A stretch of DNA of 64,000 nucleotides from Cristatella mucedo (lineage: Eukaryota; Bryozoa; Phylactolaemata; Cristatellidae): contig WPIO01000025.1 in the NCBI GenBank assembly GCA_009760855.2, positions 4,905,001 to 4,969,000 of the forward strand, read 5' to 3'. Both the position numbers and the translations under genes were made by a program. Positions 21,340-35,185 of this stretch are shown piece by piece. The notes beneath the pieces were generated by a model that worked only from the letters and a program-made list of their open reading frames with translations, was not told the DNA's origin and did no database searches. Positions within the stretch are counted from its first letter, which is position 1; every line of letters starts with the position of its first letter.

Positions 21340-23270
21340 CGCACGCACACGCATGCACGCACACATACACGCAGATGCTACTCGCTAATGGCAGTTGGCA
21401 GACTGGGACCAGTTGCTTGGTGCTTGCATCTAGTTTGCTGTGATGCTAAGCCAAAAATCCGGCCAAAAGCCGGCTATCGGCTGTCAGACGAATGTCGAAA
21501 AAATACCTCGCAAAGCTGACTGGGGTAGAAGCCGGAGCAACTGAAAAAGGTCAACAATTACTAGCAGTGGCACCGCAGAGCTTTGTACTCGTGGCCACAA
21601 GCAGCAAGCCCGGCACAGCACAGCCTGCAGAGACTGCTAGCTTAAGACAGCCGACGAACAGCCGGCTCAGTTTTTCGGCAAACACCAGCTGCTCTATTGC
21701 CGTGCCCACTAGTCTGAGTGAAGTTTCTAGGTGAAGCAGCCATCGGCGAGAATGGCAGGAAATGCAGAGCTTCCCTTACGTTTGGTACCCGGCCACTAAT
21801 CCTACGCTCGGCAGTCTGACAAGCTGCCGCTGTCGTACATACTCATTTCTCCACTCACCCCTTTCCTTCATTTCACCATTTATTCTTTTCCTCTTTCCCT
21901 CAGTCGGCCCGATTCGCCTCTCTCAATCATCTTCCCAAGCGCCCGCTGCACACAGAAAGACGTAACGTAGGCCTGCTTTGATAGCAGCCACGCCGTGCAG
22001 ACAGGATAAAGAGTTTCCAGCTGCACCGAGTAACGCAAAGGACAAAACCGAGACAATGACTTCTGACAATCTTTATCGTCTAATAGCACCTTTTATTTGC
22101 AACAAGAAATCAGGCTAGTTACAAAGGGGGCCGGCAGTACAGAGGACTCACTTCAGTTTGGATGCAACCAAACCAGAAAAGGACGGCATATATGAGAGAG
22201 CAGCAGTAGCAGCAAGTGGGCGTGGTCAATGAGAGCACTTGGGTTGCTGGCTCTCGGCTGGCTCTTGGCTGCCACACTGCACATCGGCTCAGGCTGTCTC
22301 ACAGCAGCCAATGGCATTCTGCCACGGCTGCTCCGTACGGCAACACAGCAGCCAAGTGCCTTTTCACACTGGAACCGGCTAGACTTCCAAGCCAAGAGCG
22401 TAGCGGCAGCTGCATAATGCAGCCGGTAGGGAGGTGATGGCTGCATCACGGGCGTGCACAAAGAAAAAGAACGGCAGCACTGGATTACCCGATGGTTGGT
22501 AGCCGGCTCACAGGCTTTACAAGCAGCAGCCTATTTCTCACACGACTTTTGGGACCAACTGTCGAAAGTTTTGGCAGGCAGCCATTCGTTTGCCACTCTT
22601 GGTGGTGGCAGCAGCAACAGCCGAAGTAAAAGGAGGCAGGCACGCCTCAAAGCCACGCGACTCACGGCCAAGGAGTATACTTGCTAGTGGGCAAAGGTTA
22701 TTCAAATTTCACTGACACCTGGCTAGCAGTTAGACAGTGCTGAAGGATCGTGAGTCAAGGTCCGAATTCCTCTCGAGTCACGCATCTGCTGTTAATCTAC
22801 ATTGTCTGCAATGCTGCTTCTCCTGCAGGACTTCCATGGCTACCAATCTGCCAATGGCAATCAGAATCCATCTCTAGGTTTCAAGCCAAAACTACAACGA
22901 AATAACCCATGATACACCACTTCTTGGTCGAAGTGCTGGATGAAGATGGGCCACACCTCATTGACCAACCGCAGTGCATCATTGCTATTGCAACGACTGC
23001 ATATTGCACTGGTCTCCCAAATGTTAAGTTGAAAAAATACTCACCAAAAAAGTACTGGGGCGCTACCACCCCTTGGATCTACCTAACTACGGCTTGCAAG
23101 CAGCCGGTGAAACACGTCCTGGTAGCGTCGATATATGTCAAACGAGACGTTTATGGCATCGCCTGAAATCAAATGTAGCACCAGGGTGGATAAGGCTCAG
23201 GATTACCACTGTGCTTCCACGGCAGCTCACATAATGAGAAGAGCAGTCATTGTGACATCTGCATCTGTGA

Positions 23271-23282
23271 TATATACATATA

Positions 23283-23334
<52 letters not shown>
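23271..23334. repeat. (TA)n microsatellite
   Basis: About 60 bases of TA with CATA/GTAT interruptions. Confidence 0.95.
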
Positions 23335-23336
<2 letters not shown>

Positions 23337-23417
23337 CTCTGATAAATCGCATACAGACGGGGCACAAGTGTAGCAACAAGACGTAAAAAATATAGCGACA
23401 CGTGCAGGCATATGTAC

Positions 23418-23520
23418 TTAATGCATGTGCAGGGTAGACTGTAGTCTGGTCTAGGCTGAAAGGATGCTCAACTTCCTGAAAAACTTTGATTTCAAACGCA
23501 GTTCGATTAAATGAAGTATT
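23418..23520 (-). CDS. NAGLU: NAGLU exon 18 (3' border uncertain)
   Basis: [20 protein letters not shown] then FSLDQ and VYP match the QFDKNVFQLEQAFVLSKQ...YP stretch near the C-terminus. Acceptor ATTGCAG is clear. The 3' border is a guess (GTACAT at 23417); reading on enters a TA repeat, so a further exon must supply the stop. Confidence 0.75.
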
Positions 23521-26500
23521 CTGCAATGAGAAGAAATGCTCACGCTATCTTTTTTTGATTGACTAGAAAGTAGATATGTGGGCATACGTAGGTTCTGGGC
23601 GAGCACACGGCGGTGACATGATGGCACACAAAGCATGACGTTACAGAGCAAAGCATAACATTGCTTCTGATATGCAAACATTTGCCGAAGCTTACCATCT
23701 CAATGGAAGTGATAAGTGCATCTAGAAACATCAGCCATCGCTGTTTGTAGTAGCTACAAACGCCAAGAAAGCATACTCAATGTCTAGCTGTAACAGATTT
23801 AGCATAAAATAGCATAACTGCTAATGCCGATGCAAACCAAGCGATGCAAACCAATCTACCAATCTATGGTACTATAAGTAAGAAAACAGCAGCAGCAACC
23901 AACCAGCCATAACTGAGAATGGTGGAGCCCTATTGGTAAAGAAATACACTGTGTTGTTGCCAGCTGCAAGTACAAGGCGATCGTTGAGAGACAGAAGTCG
24001 ATGAATAAGAACAAAGAGCAATGCCATGCACCAACAACGTTTACCAAGAGCAATGTTTGCTAGCAGGCCATCGGTGCACTTACAACATGCAGATATGGGT
24101 TGCTTTATGGCTAGCAGGCACTTTCAGCAGAATAAAGATGGAATACAAACAAAAAAAATGCCCAAGTTTCACAAAAGTCAAACCCAAGGCAGTAATAAGT
24201 ATCGGTGTTCAGGATGTTTCTCAGACTGAAGGTAACAGAGCCCAGCCAGGCTAATCACGTGTTATGAGCTAGCAAGCACTGGTAGACAATACACAATCCA
24301 CTGGCCAGAGGGCATCACAGGCTTCTTCTGACCAGGAGATACAATAATGCATGACCCTCCATAGTGATGCTTACTATAAAGTCGATCTCCGTGAACATAT
24401 GATGAGGAAAGGAGCACGAGATGCCTGTAAATAGCCAAGGTCCTTCAAGCCTAATTTCAAGAGGCACTGGGTGCATCGTGGTCACATAGAGTACGAAACG
24501 GCTTACATACCGTAGGTCGTGGGTTGGAATGCTTGCTAATATTAAACCCCACCTGCCTGGACCTGAGTTAGTTGAGCAGTTGATACAGTCTTCGGTCACT
24601 TGCCACTTTTGGCATAACGTTTTCAGCTGGGTAGACAGTTGCAACAAAAACGTGCTTATGTATTCAGGCAGCACACCAGGGTTCGGTTCCAGCACATGTG
24701 TGGATACTTATAGTAAATGCGTTAAGCCATGTTGGGTGCCGTAAACGGCAGTCTCAATAGGTCAATCGGTAGAGCACTGGATCGGAACCCAAAGCTGTGG
24801 TATTGTTCCCCCGCTGGAAGCAACAATTTTTACCATATCGTAAAATAATTGTACTCTTTATACACAGTGAAAAATTTGGTGCTTGCAATCATCTATGCAG
24901 TATGCCGGCAATCGGCTTGAGGTCGTAAATGGAAATTTAAGGCCGGGGCTTTCAAGCCCTGAGTTGAACGCCGAAGAAAGAGCAGCCTCGATGATGGCTC
25001 AATCGGCAAGAGCACAATAATTGGTAGTCCACAGGTTGTGGTGTTCTACCAGGCTCGTGGCGAAACTCATTTCGGGGTCTCGTCCCACTACAGACGGTGT
25101 CTGCCGCCATCGTGGCAAAACAATGCACTTCAGAAAATCCCAGACAATCCAGCTGGGTATCCGATTGAAAAACATCAAGACGATTTGGTGAACGTTTCTT
25201 CTGGGTTGGGTTGAGAAAGGATGTGGAGTACGAGCTAAAATCCCGCAACAATTGCTATCAAAGGAAGCCGCCAGCCAGTCATCAGCATGCTCCACTGGGC
25301 ATAATGCCCAGCTCAATCGAATCCTTTTAAATGTATGCACCCCGAAATAGCTACCTAGCACATCTCCGGAAACGACTAGCTGAAGGTCATCTACGGCCAC
25401 TATTTCCTAGTATGCTATGACTATACCACTTCCTAACAAGCAGACTGTGACTGCCATCAAGCCATTCGCACAGAATGTTGTCCTGGCTCATTGGTTACCT
25501 AACTGCCTCTGCAGTGACCAGGGTACATAGTTCGAGTCCAGCCTCTTCAGCAAGGTGTCCCAGCTTCTGAGAGAGAAGAAAATCCACACCAGTGCAGCAC
25601 ATCGGCCAGCAATGGTGGAATCGGGCGATGCAACTGGCCACACGGCAATATCCTGAGGGGGTTATTAGAGATGACTAATGAAACTGGTACACGCGACCTA
25701 CACCGGCTTGCCGAACAAGCAGCTTACAGACTTCAAGATTTACTCACTCCCTTTTAGGTCCCTTCATTCTCTTGCTCGAGCCTACCTATCTGAACTACTT
25801 CCCAATCAGGCTAGGCATCGTTACACCAGCGTTTTTTACTCAAGCCATTTCGCTGTGCTTAAAAAAACCCATCTTACATCTTCTGGAGACAGTGCCATTA
25901 GTTCGTATGCTTCCAAAGCCTGGAACTCACTCCCGACTGACGTCACGACATCCCCTGACTTGACGACATTTGAAAAGAAGCTACAAAACAACTATTCATC
26001 ACAGCATTTAGTGGGCCCTTGTGATTCGTGCTTTGTGTGCTTACGCACGGTGACACTAAACATGCTGCCACTAATCATATTTACATGCACATGTCATCTC
26101 TAACCATATTATGCTTGTTGACATTATGCATGCTACCACTAAACATACGATCATGCATCATTTAAAGCATATGTAAAGTGCCTAGAAAGAGATTTTTGAA
26201 GGCGATATACAAATGTTAGTATTATTATTCTCTAGGCCTGCTAACACCAGAGTAAAATTAAAAAAGAAAAACTAAGTTCGCCTCACTTAACAACCTCATA
26301 TAAGTAGCAGCAGAAACCCTTAGCAGCAGCAGCTTACACGCCCCATTACAGTGGTAAAACTAGATTGCCGGCAGTAGGATTCGAACCGGCGACCTAGATC
26401 GAGAAGAGAAAGCAACTTACCCAGAGGCCGAGACCTAGGGGAGAGGTAATGTTCCAGTCATGTTCACCCTCCATTATGTAGTCAAGTCACAAGGCTGGAA

Positions 26501-28007
26501 AATTAGATAGGGGCAAACACTTTACTTCTGAGCCTGACTATGCCTGTCAAAATGGGCAAGTTCGTATGACTCTCACTCACAGCTGGTTTCCAAGGAGGGT
26601 GGGTTCAATTCCCAATGACGACTCTGGTACATCTGAACATAGTAACACTGTGACAGGCATAAATTAGAAATGCAATATCAACAACTACCCGACCCCAGCA
26701 TTCAGAATGCATCATTATTCTTCGTTGGTTGTGCTATAATATCCCTTTGAGGCATGTAGTGCTACATAATTACGGCAGACAGTTCTGCAAACCATTTAGT
26801 ACCTGCGAAAGGCAATGTCACCACGACACACCTTGCCGCACTAACGACGAGCACACGCTAGTAGGAGGAACAGCAGCAACTATATATGAACAGAACTCAA
26901 CAGCAAAGCACGTTGAAACTGACACATACACTACATCCTTGTTTAAAAGGCCTTTTTTCTGGCCACGGCCTCAACTTGAGCGCGACATCACGGGTAAACC
27001 ATCAAGTCAAGGACAGCTACTAGATACAAACGGTCCACTTCACTGCTTCTAACGAATGCATGCATTGGCTCAGTTTGATCTCTACTAGTCGGGCATGATA
27101 GGCTACATTAGCGAAGGCTTGGCTATTTAAGGGGCTTCACTAAGGCCGACGGTAACAACACAGAAAGCAAGCCGGGCCACAGAGCAGCATGCTTACGAAT
27201 AAACAAAACAATACCTGCATGCAAAACAAAGCATAACGGCTTCTTCACTAGCTGCCTTGCTTGACACTCATTCTGCAACAGTTTAACGGTATTCCCTCGT
27301 CTTTGGCGTTACAGCATCAAGGCGGTCCTCTGAGTAACATACAATCTGTTACTCAATACTTGGTGCTGCATGCCGATGCATTCGCGTTGGCTGCAGCCGT
27401 TGCTGCTGCCCGTGCAGATGGCAGCATGCCGTTAAACCACCGTGCAGATCACGATGGCAGCATGCCGTTAAACCACCGTGCAGATCACGATTACATAATT
27501 TTACCCACACCTTTAATAACTGCTGAGTGAAGTAGTACTGGCAGCAGATCGCCAGCAATGATTTTCATAGAGCATAAGGCTCATGCTACAGAGTAGTGTT
27601 TGAGATAATAGTAGAATAATGCAGTGCAAGAGAGTGGCATTACTAATGTAGAGATTGGTCGTAATGACCTCGATACTTTCTAACAATGACGGCAGTGTAG
27701 CAGCAAGGTAACCTTGATGCATGGTCACCCGGGGCATCGAGTTGAAATGATGCAATACCGTAGCTGAGAGCAAAATGAGCCAGGTTAGAACAAGCAGCTG
27801 ATTTGCTATTGTGCTGGCTTCCACCATCAGCAGCACACTGCAGCACTGTCACAGCAGTCTGCAGCATACCGGCCGGGAACGATGCCCAATCGCTTCTTTG
27901 TCAGCATACACAGCTATGGAGAACAAGAGTAGCTAATGCAGCTTACTATCATCATGAGCATTGGTTTGTCACACAGATAGCAGATGCAACACAAACAGAA
28001 GCAGCAG

Positions 28008-28056
<49 letters not shown>

Positions 28057-31000
28057 CAGCAGCAGCATAAGTTGCAGCAGGATAGGAGGCAGCAGTCCAG
28101 CCGTGATACCATGATTGCATTTGCAGAAAGGACTGGCTCAGCCGGCCACACAAAGCCCATTAGAAGGCTGGTGGCCCACCATAACATTGCTTCTCTCAGG
28201 TTAGCGGTTTAACCACAGCCATTCAAATGATACACACTCTCGGCTCCAGGCTAAGGCAATGCCCTCCCTCGGCTGCCCTGGTTCAAAAGGCACTCGACAG
28301 CCTAGCTTTCACGAGAGGCAAAAGCAGCTGACACGGGGAGCAGCTGACACGGGAGCTGGCAGGCGACTAGGTGGAGACACGATGGACAGCTGCTGAAAAT
28401 ACGTCAATGACGCGAGCCAGGGCTTGTGCTGCCAGCACCAGGAACGGCTTGTCTGGAGACACAGCAGCAGCTTACTCCTCCATAAGACCGGACCACTGCT
28501 TGCTGGCGTAGTCCAAAATGTTGCCGTTCGGACCCCACAGCGTGACTTGGTTTCGCGCGTTATATTCGAACAGCCACGACTGGTCAGGTTCGGCGGCATT
28601 CTGCTTCGCTTCCTGTAGCCAGACGCCGAGCAAGAAGTGACTGTCAGCAGCCAGCAGCCGGTCCAGGTCTGTCAGCAGTGCATCGACCAGTGAGCTCATG
28701 CTTCTGCAACCACAATAGCATGCAGATCAACGAGATCTCGTGCGTGAGGCAATGCAGCGACAGCACGCCAACGACTATTTGCCGTCGGCAGCAGTAAAAG
28801 AAAAAGCGTCCAGGTCCATTTGCACATGCATGCAGCCGGTGGAGCTGTCGTGCCTGCGCAATCTGGAATATTATGGGCATTCGAGGCAGCAGTCTGGGCA
28901 CCACACGAGGCAGCCCACTGCAGCTTTTTCCAAGTTGGCTTTCACCTAGCCACCCAAGCTCTTTCACCTAGCCACCCAAGCAGGTATATGCCATCGCTTA
29001 ATACCCTGCGGGATTCAAATAAGACAACTGCCTTGGCCAATCCATCACCTCGACAGCGCTTTCGGCAAACATTTTTCCACACGAAGTATGGTCATTATCA
29101 TGCAGATAAATGGGGCTTGTCGTCCGACGACATCACACAGTCGTCGGACGTGAAGAACACACACAATACCAGGGTCACTATAGACTCAGGTAAGGTGATG
29201 ACGGCAGCACACAGGTCTTCTATAATTTGCATCTCAAAAACAGATCTCCAGAGCGTAAGACTCAAATGCAAGAGCAATGCTATTCGCATACTTGCAGCGG
29301 CTTCCAAACAATGCAATCCAAGCAGGTGCTGTTTAGCACGCACGGGCATTTCCCAAGGCGTGCATTTTCTGAGAGGACGAGGATGATTGGGTTATTGCAA
29401 AAAATACTTCTGCCTGCTACCAAAGGACTCCTGCTTGTTCATCAGGTCTAACAATTTGTTATCAGCTTAACTTGGTTTAAGTAACCAGTGCACCTATCGG
29501 GGGGGGGGGGGGGGGGGAGAGGGGGAGGGGGAGTCAGGTCCAAGAAATACCAAACAGACACCACATACAAGCTTTCCTATAACACGCTCTCCCAACCAAC
29601 CAGAGGAAAACCATTATGCTAGATCTCAAAAATAAATTTATCTCACCTTATCCTCTACAGAGCCAAGGTGTTTTATTGCACACTGTGGCATGCTCAGGGC
29701 GATGCTTTGATACATAGCATCTTGCTGCCCCATCCCCACCCCCACCGCCAAGGGCAATACTAACTGCTAAGCGATTAGAGAGAGAAGCTTCGTTGAGATA
29801 TTCAAAACCACAGCCCACCTGTTAGATGATAACAGCTTGTGGACCCTCTTGCACTCGATTAGCACTGCTGTAACTATAGTAGCTTAACGACTATCTTGCT
29901 ACTAACCATTGAGTACTGATTCACTTGCAGCTAGCTGCAAAGCCCCTGAAAAGAGATTAGCTTCTCTTAGGGTACAATACAAACAGCCTATTCTTTTTAT
30001 GATTATTATTAAGTCAAAGCACGTATGTGATCGAGGTCATTTTTGTTGTTGCTGCATCTGTTACACTCAGCAGTTTTCTTAAACTAGTGTAGTTTTGGCT
30101 TTTAGAGACTAGCTTTTTTGTACAATTGGGTAAACCGTGGTGGCAAACTTTTTTATCAAAAAGATGTTTTCAGCTAACCTCTGCACAGCAACTAAAAGCT
30201 GGGTAATCAGTCCCATCGACACATCAGCACTTCTGTCAAGCAATTATGGCAGGCCCCTCCGAGCTGAGCACTACATATTCGTGGTGTCTATACACTCCCC
30301 CCCCCCCCGTTTGATCCCCTGCCTATTGTTTTGCACATAGCACTTTTTTGCAGCCGCTTGCTAGCAGCTGCTCAGGGTCAAGAGGCTGTCGTACCTAATG
30401 TCACATCATTTTAACTTGCCAAATTTAAGCTTACCAATCTCAGCAGGATCCCCCCCCCCAGTCGGTCTCGAGACCGGCTGGCTGCCGCTTCCGCCTGCTT
30501 CGGCTATAACTCTTGCCCTGCCAGGCCTACGTGCATGGAAACCGTGCAGCCAGCCTCTTTCGGCTCGGTTTCAGCCTCGGTGGCTGACAGACAGACAGCT
30601 TCATGCTAGTGCCTGTGACTATGTCCGAAGAGCTAGCTATGTGAATACATTCAGTGTCGACAACGCCTGCCACCGTCGGAGTGATAGTGCTCGGCCGCAC
30701 TAATTATGCGACCAATTAAGCAATACCTCAGTGCAGTGCCGTTTCTTAGCTCATAGCTCGACCGAATGGAGGGCAGCATGCTGTCGAATGCAGCCGCACA
30801 GACTTCTCTCGTCAGGTCCACGAGATCATACCTGAGTAAGCAAAGCAAGCAGCTTATCACAGCCGGCTTACCCTCCCCCACCGACCACCAAGTGCTGGTA
30901 TAGCACCGTTGCGCTTCTAGAAGCAAGGTAAATAAGACCGAAATGGCTACGTGACACAAAGAAGTCCTCACGGTTTCCAGTTTACTATCCTGCGATAGAC

Positions 31001-33045
31001 CGAATGTGCTTACCTACCGTTTCGAGGGTTGAACCTGGGCTGCCGGCATGGAATGCAAGCGTCTTACCGGAGCGATTACTCCTCTTCTGGCATGCTTTTA
31101 AAGTCGCAGACCAGCCTAAATCCACGACCGCACGACAGCATTGCTCTCTGGAGCTCTTATTTGAGCCAATCCTATGCCTCTCTGTTCATGCTTACCAAGC
31201 CGACTGCAACGAGGCTCTCCTCCATTCAACTATTGGCCAATTGCTCCAAGTAATCCAGCAAAGCAAGCTGCACGCAAACAAGAGGTAATGCGCATAGGTA
31301 GTTGAAAGTTGGTTGCAGCTTCGAGAACAGACCTGTCAGCAGAATCTACTGAAGACTACATGTTAGGCTGAGAAGAAGCACCCACCGGTAATGGGATTGA
31401 CCAGGTGCTAATAATAGTGTCACCGAGCTGCCCTAGAGTGAGTGTACTCTAAAAGCATTCTCTCAGCTCGACTCCGTTTCCAATTTCTTTTTATACCGTC
31501 GGGTCAAACTAGAAGACCTAAAGGTATCGGTGGGTCATGACAAAAGGAGAACATACATGATAAGGGCAAGCAATGAGTCCATCGCTGTCACTCCCAAAAG
31601 ATGCAAAGGGTGCAGTCAAGTTTTGCCGACTGCAGTTAGATAGTAGATGAGCACATAGCACCAATGTTAGGTCGGGCTCGTAGCCGAGTTATCTCCCAAC
31701 AGAAGGCATGGCTTTCTAATGCAGAACAGCATTGCAAGGTGCCTGCCCAGAGTGCCTAAGTAAGTAAAAAGAGAAGCTGCTGCCGAGCTGAGAAGCTGCC
31801 CTACAGACTCTTTGGTCGAATTTGAGAGGGGTTAATAGGCTTGCACTAAATGTTCTGTGGTTTCGCACCTGGTAGAGCCATTTCCCCGGGCTGCAGGCCT
31901 CGGACACAACATTCCTACGGTGCTGCCTTGCCAGTGCCAGCAACAGCCAAAAATTAAAAGCACCAGCTTCTCGTAGGCAGCAAATGTCACTGATGTCATT
32001 CATGTCGTGTCGTTTTGCTCCAAGAGCTGCTCCAAGCACAGGCTGAGAGCAGCAGAGAGCTCGACCAGGTGCCACTGGGAGCAGGACAGGGAAATGGGGA
32101 GGGGCAAGAGCCTGACGAGCGACTGCCAAACTTCCCCAAGTGCTGCCATGCTGAAAGACTGAGCGAGAGCATCCGCACTGCTACTGCTGCTGTGCGCACG
32201 GTGCTATTACTGCTGCTGCATGCACGGTGCTGCAGCAACTGCAGCCATACACACGGCTCTGATGACCTCGCCGCCTATATAGAGCTGCCGAATGGCAAGG
32301 CGGGCAACATGTTCACTCTTTAGATGGCTCTCTCAAGTTTTTATCTGCTGCCACCGGGCTAAATGGTGCGGCTGGCTATCTGCGTCTGAGCCAGCGAAGA
32401 CAGTCAGAGCAGCCGTCAAACAGCCAGCAGCTGCCCTAGTCGAGCCGATGCTTGTGGCTTCGACGCACGAAGCTCACTCGCCGGAACCGCCTACACTGCA
32501 ATACACGCTTTGCTGACTACAACTGAACGAACCAGGCCACGGAGTGGGAGCACTTCAACATTTGCCCGACCCGAGAAGCGGCGCCACCGTCTTGGATTTT
32601 AGCACAGGCACATAACGACACGGAGAGCTCCATGTAAAAAGCCTGCAGAACGCCAATGAGTGAAACCGAAGACATGCTCTATGGCTTCTACGATGGAATG
32701 CATATGCTGATTCACTTACCTAAACAAAGGATTCGTAGTTAGATTAGTGCCCTCCTCAGTAAAAACGCTTGCTAAGAAGAGCTCCCAGGCGGTCAGCAAT
32801 GCTGCTCCGCTATAATGTATCTGCAGAAATGAAAAAGTACGGTAATTTCCAATGCTCTCCTAACAGGCGAAGGGCAGGCATTCTCACTCTGAACGACCAG
32901 CTGCATAATGCTGGGTACACGAGATCACGGCTATCTGAAAGGCATCAACTTTTATAATGCTTGCATAAACATCCTGCACCAACAAGTCAAGCTCTGCCTC
33001 TGGTGCAGGGTTGGGCTTGCTTTGCCATATCAGCAAGAATAACTC

Positions 33046-33116
<71 letters not shown>

Positions 33117-33216
33117 TCACTCGCTCTCTCTCTCTCATCTCACTCGCTCTCTCTCTCTCTCTCATCTCACTCGCTCTCTCTCTCTCTCACTCTTTCTCTC
33201 TCTCTATCTGTCTCCA

Positions 33217-33247
<31 letters not shown>

Positions 33248-35104
33248 TTTCTCTCTCTCTCTCTCACTTACCTTAGCTCACTTAGCCAAAAAAGCCTATG
33301 ACGACAGCAAATCTAGTAGCTCTGCAGTCAGAAATCTGGTGGCAGATTTAGCAATAAATCATTTTATGCATTACTACATAATGCATGTCCCTAGAGAGCT
33401 ACGAAGAAAGTGTGTATGTGTTTGCAGAAACAAGCCATCGTGCAAAAGCATGCAAACGTCGTGCTTTGTATGGCTACGAAAACCGTGACATGCAGAATAT
33501 ATAAAACCAGCAGTATACTCATTCGTCCCTCGGAGAAGTCGAAGCAGGGATCGTGCTACATATGCAAAGCTCGCAGCTGGCCTGCCACACGGGTGACATC
33601 ACAACAGCTTGCTGCTGACACACTCCTCCATGCCAAACACTCCTCCATGCTGACCCACTCCATGCTGACACAATCCTGCATGCTGACACATTCCTCCATG
33701 CTGCCATCACTCCACTTCGCCTCTGCATGCAGTAAGCTCGTGATCCGTGGCACCACGTGATCTATGGCTTGCTCTAGCATCACGAGATTCCCGTCGTACA
33801 CAAGGCTTGACCAGCAAGAAGGGGTTTACGCCGACTGGCAAATTCGCAGGGGCTCAGCAACAAGCAAGGCCACCTCCCCAAAACCTCAATTGGCCATCGG
33901 CCCGAAGCATCCCAGCAGCACTTTTGTGCCACTTACACTTGCATATACCGAGGAGGAGGCCACCGAGAGGCTGCTACCAGCAAACACTAGAGGAGGCCGG
34001 GAGGCAGCAGCACTGCTGCCAGCCCACAGCTACCACATACAGCATATCTGCGACAGCCAGCCCTACATGCTGACGGCTGCTCGTTTCGAAAGTCAGTGCT
34101 ACTGCCTCACCAAACATTTCCGTACGGAGGAAAAGGTCTGCTAGTCGGGTCATTGGCTCACGTCTCTAGTAGTAGATCCTCAACAGGCTGCAGCAGCAGC
34201 AGCAGCAGCAGCAGCTGAAGGATCTGCGCGCGGCTACCAGTGCTGGCAGGCAGGTAGAGCTCAGGCTCGCACAGGCAATCGGGCGAGCTGGCGAGCACTC
34301 AAGCAGATGGTTGAAAGAGAAGGGCCGGACAGGCGGTTGCACGCCGAGAGCCGGAGCCTTACAATCTGCTCTCAAGTCGGCATGTCGCACGCGTAGCAGT
34401 GGCTAACGTGGCATAGGTGGAGGAGAGGAGGAGCACGCTCGACGAGCAGGAATTCCCTGACGAGCGCAGGCATGCAAATAGGTAGCTAGCTATCGGGCAC
34501 GAGTTCTAGGGTGTGTGCTCTACACTGAAAGTGAGTCGGGGGGGGGGAGGGGGTCAGGCTAGATAATCCCGGCGCAATGCGCAAATGTGAGATCCCGAGT
34601 TGGAGAGTTTCTGCAAGCAGATTTCTATGCACTTACGTTTGAGGTCATGTTCAGCGACGGGCGCTGTGTGACCACATAGTGCTCGTGAGCAGGCTGAGCT
34701 TGAGATGGTGCGTACACGGAGGTCTGCAAAGTGTCAAGTCACACGAGTCGCACAACGATCGGCGCAGGTCGGCTCTCGAACATACGACCACGACAAGGAT
34801 AAAAATGCATGTCCTCGGTCAAGAATATTAGATAGAATCATCTTGCCTAGGTCTAATAAAGGGCTAATATAAAGGCATTTGCTTGCGCATGCAGGCACAT
34901 GTTCAACGATAGAATATACAAATGCACAACGGTGTGCTTCTCTAGCAGGTTTTCCCATAATTACAATCGATTGAGATTCCGCGCTCAAGAATGATGCACT
35001 ACACTCGTTAGATTGCCTGTCTGACACACAATGGGGTCCTGCACAATTGCAGGTGTGTGTGGTGGATGTCCAGATAGTTTGGTGACTATTGTGCGTGCGT
35101 GTGC

Positions 35105-35185
<81 letters not shown>

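Larger units (their letters stand above)
20740..23417. other. Downstream flank of NAGLU, no secure gene
   Basis: Probably contains the NAGLU last exon and 3' UTR. On the minus strand AATAAA motifs occur near 22100 and 21885. A short minus-strand block ending K-Y-T-P-W-P-stop after a CACTAG acceptor (about 22664-22686) is a weak last-exon candidate. A plus-strand 85-codon frame at 22909-23166 has no recognised motif. Confidence 0.4.
23754..28475 (-). other. NAGLU intron 16
   Basis: About 4.7 kb holding an L2-A copy (25680-26235), several old tRNA-like elements (24.5-26.6 kb), a 36-bp tandem duplication and a CA repeat. No nested gene that I can support. Confidence 0.6.
28704..30726 (-). other. 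NAGLU intron 15
   Basis: Contains a 10-bp hairpin (29122-29149), a G-run at 29499-29517 and a weak L2-A tail (29945-30015). No gene seen. Confidence 0.55.
32821..34636 (-). other. NAGLU intron 13
   Basis: Holds the (TC)n tract at 33051-33265, an imperfect array of CTCCATGCTGACACA-type units at about 33624-33708, and a (CAG)n run at 34188-34216. No gene seen. Confidence 0.55.

Noticed and set aside
22909-23166. 85-codon plus frame beginning MIHHFLVEVLDEDG
   Set aside because: Protein-like composition but no recognised motif, no conserved partner, and it lies in the likely 3' flank of NAGLU on the other strand.
24315-24695. 126-codon minus frame
   Set aside because: Overlaps an old tRNA-like element and has no motif.
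28472-28480. In-frame TAA after exon 16 as the NAGLU stop
   Set aside because: It lies within a strong GTAAGC donor, and exon 17 continues the family alignment with the split codon completed.
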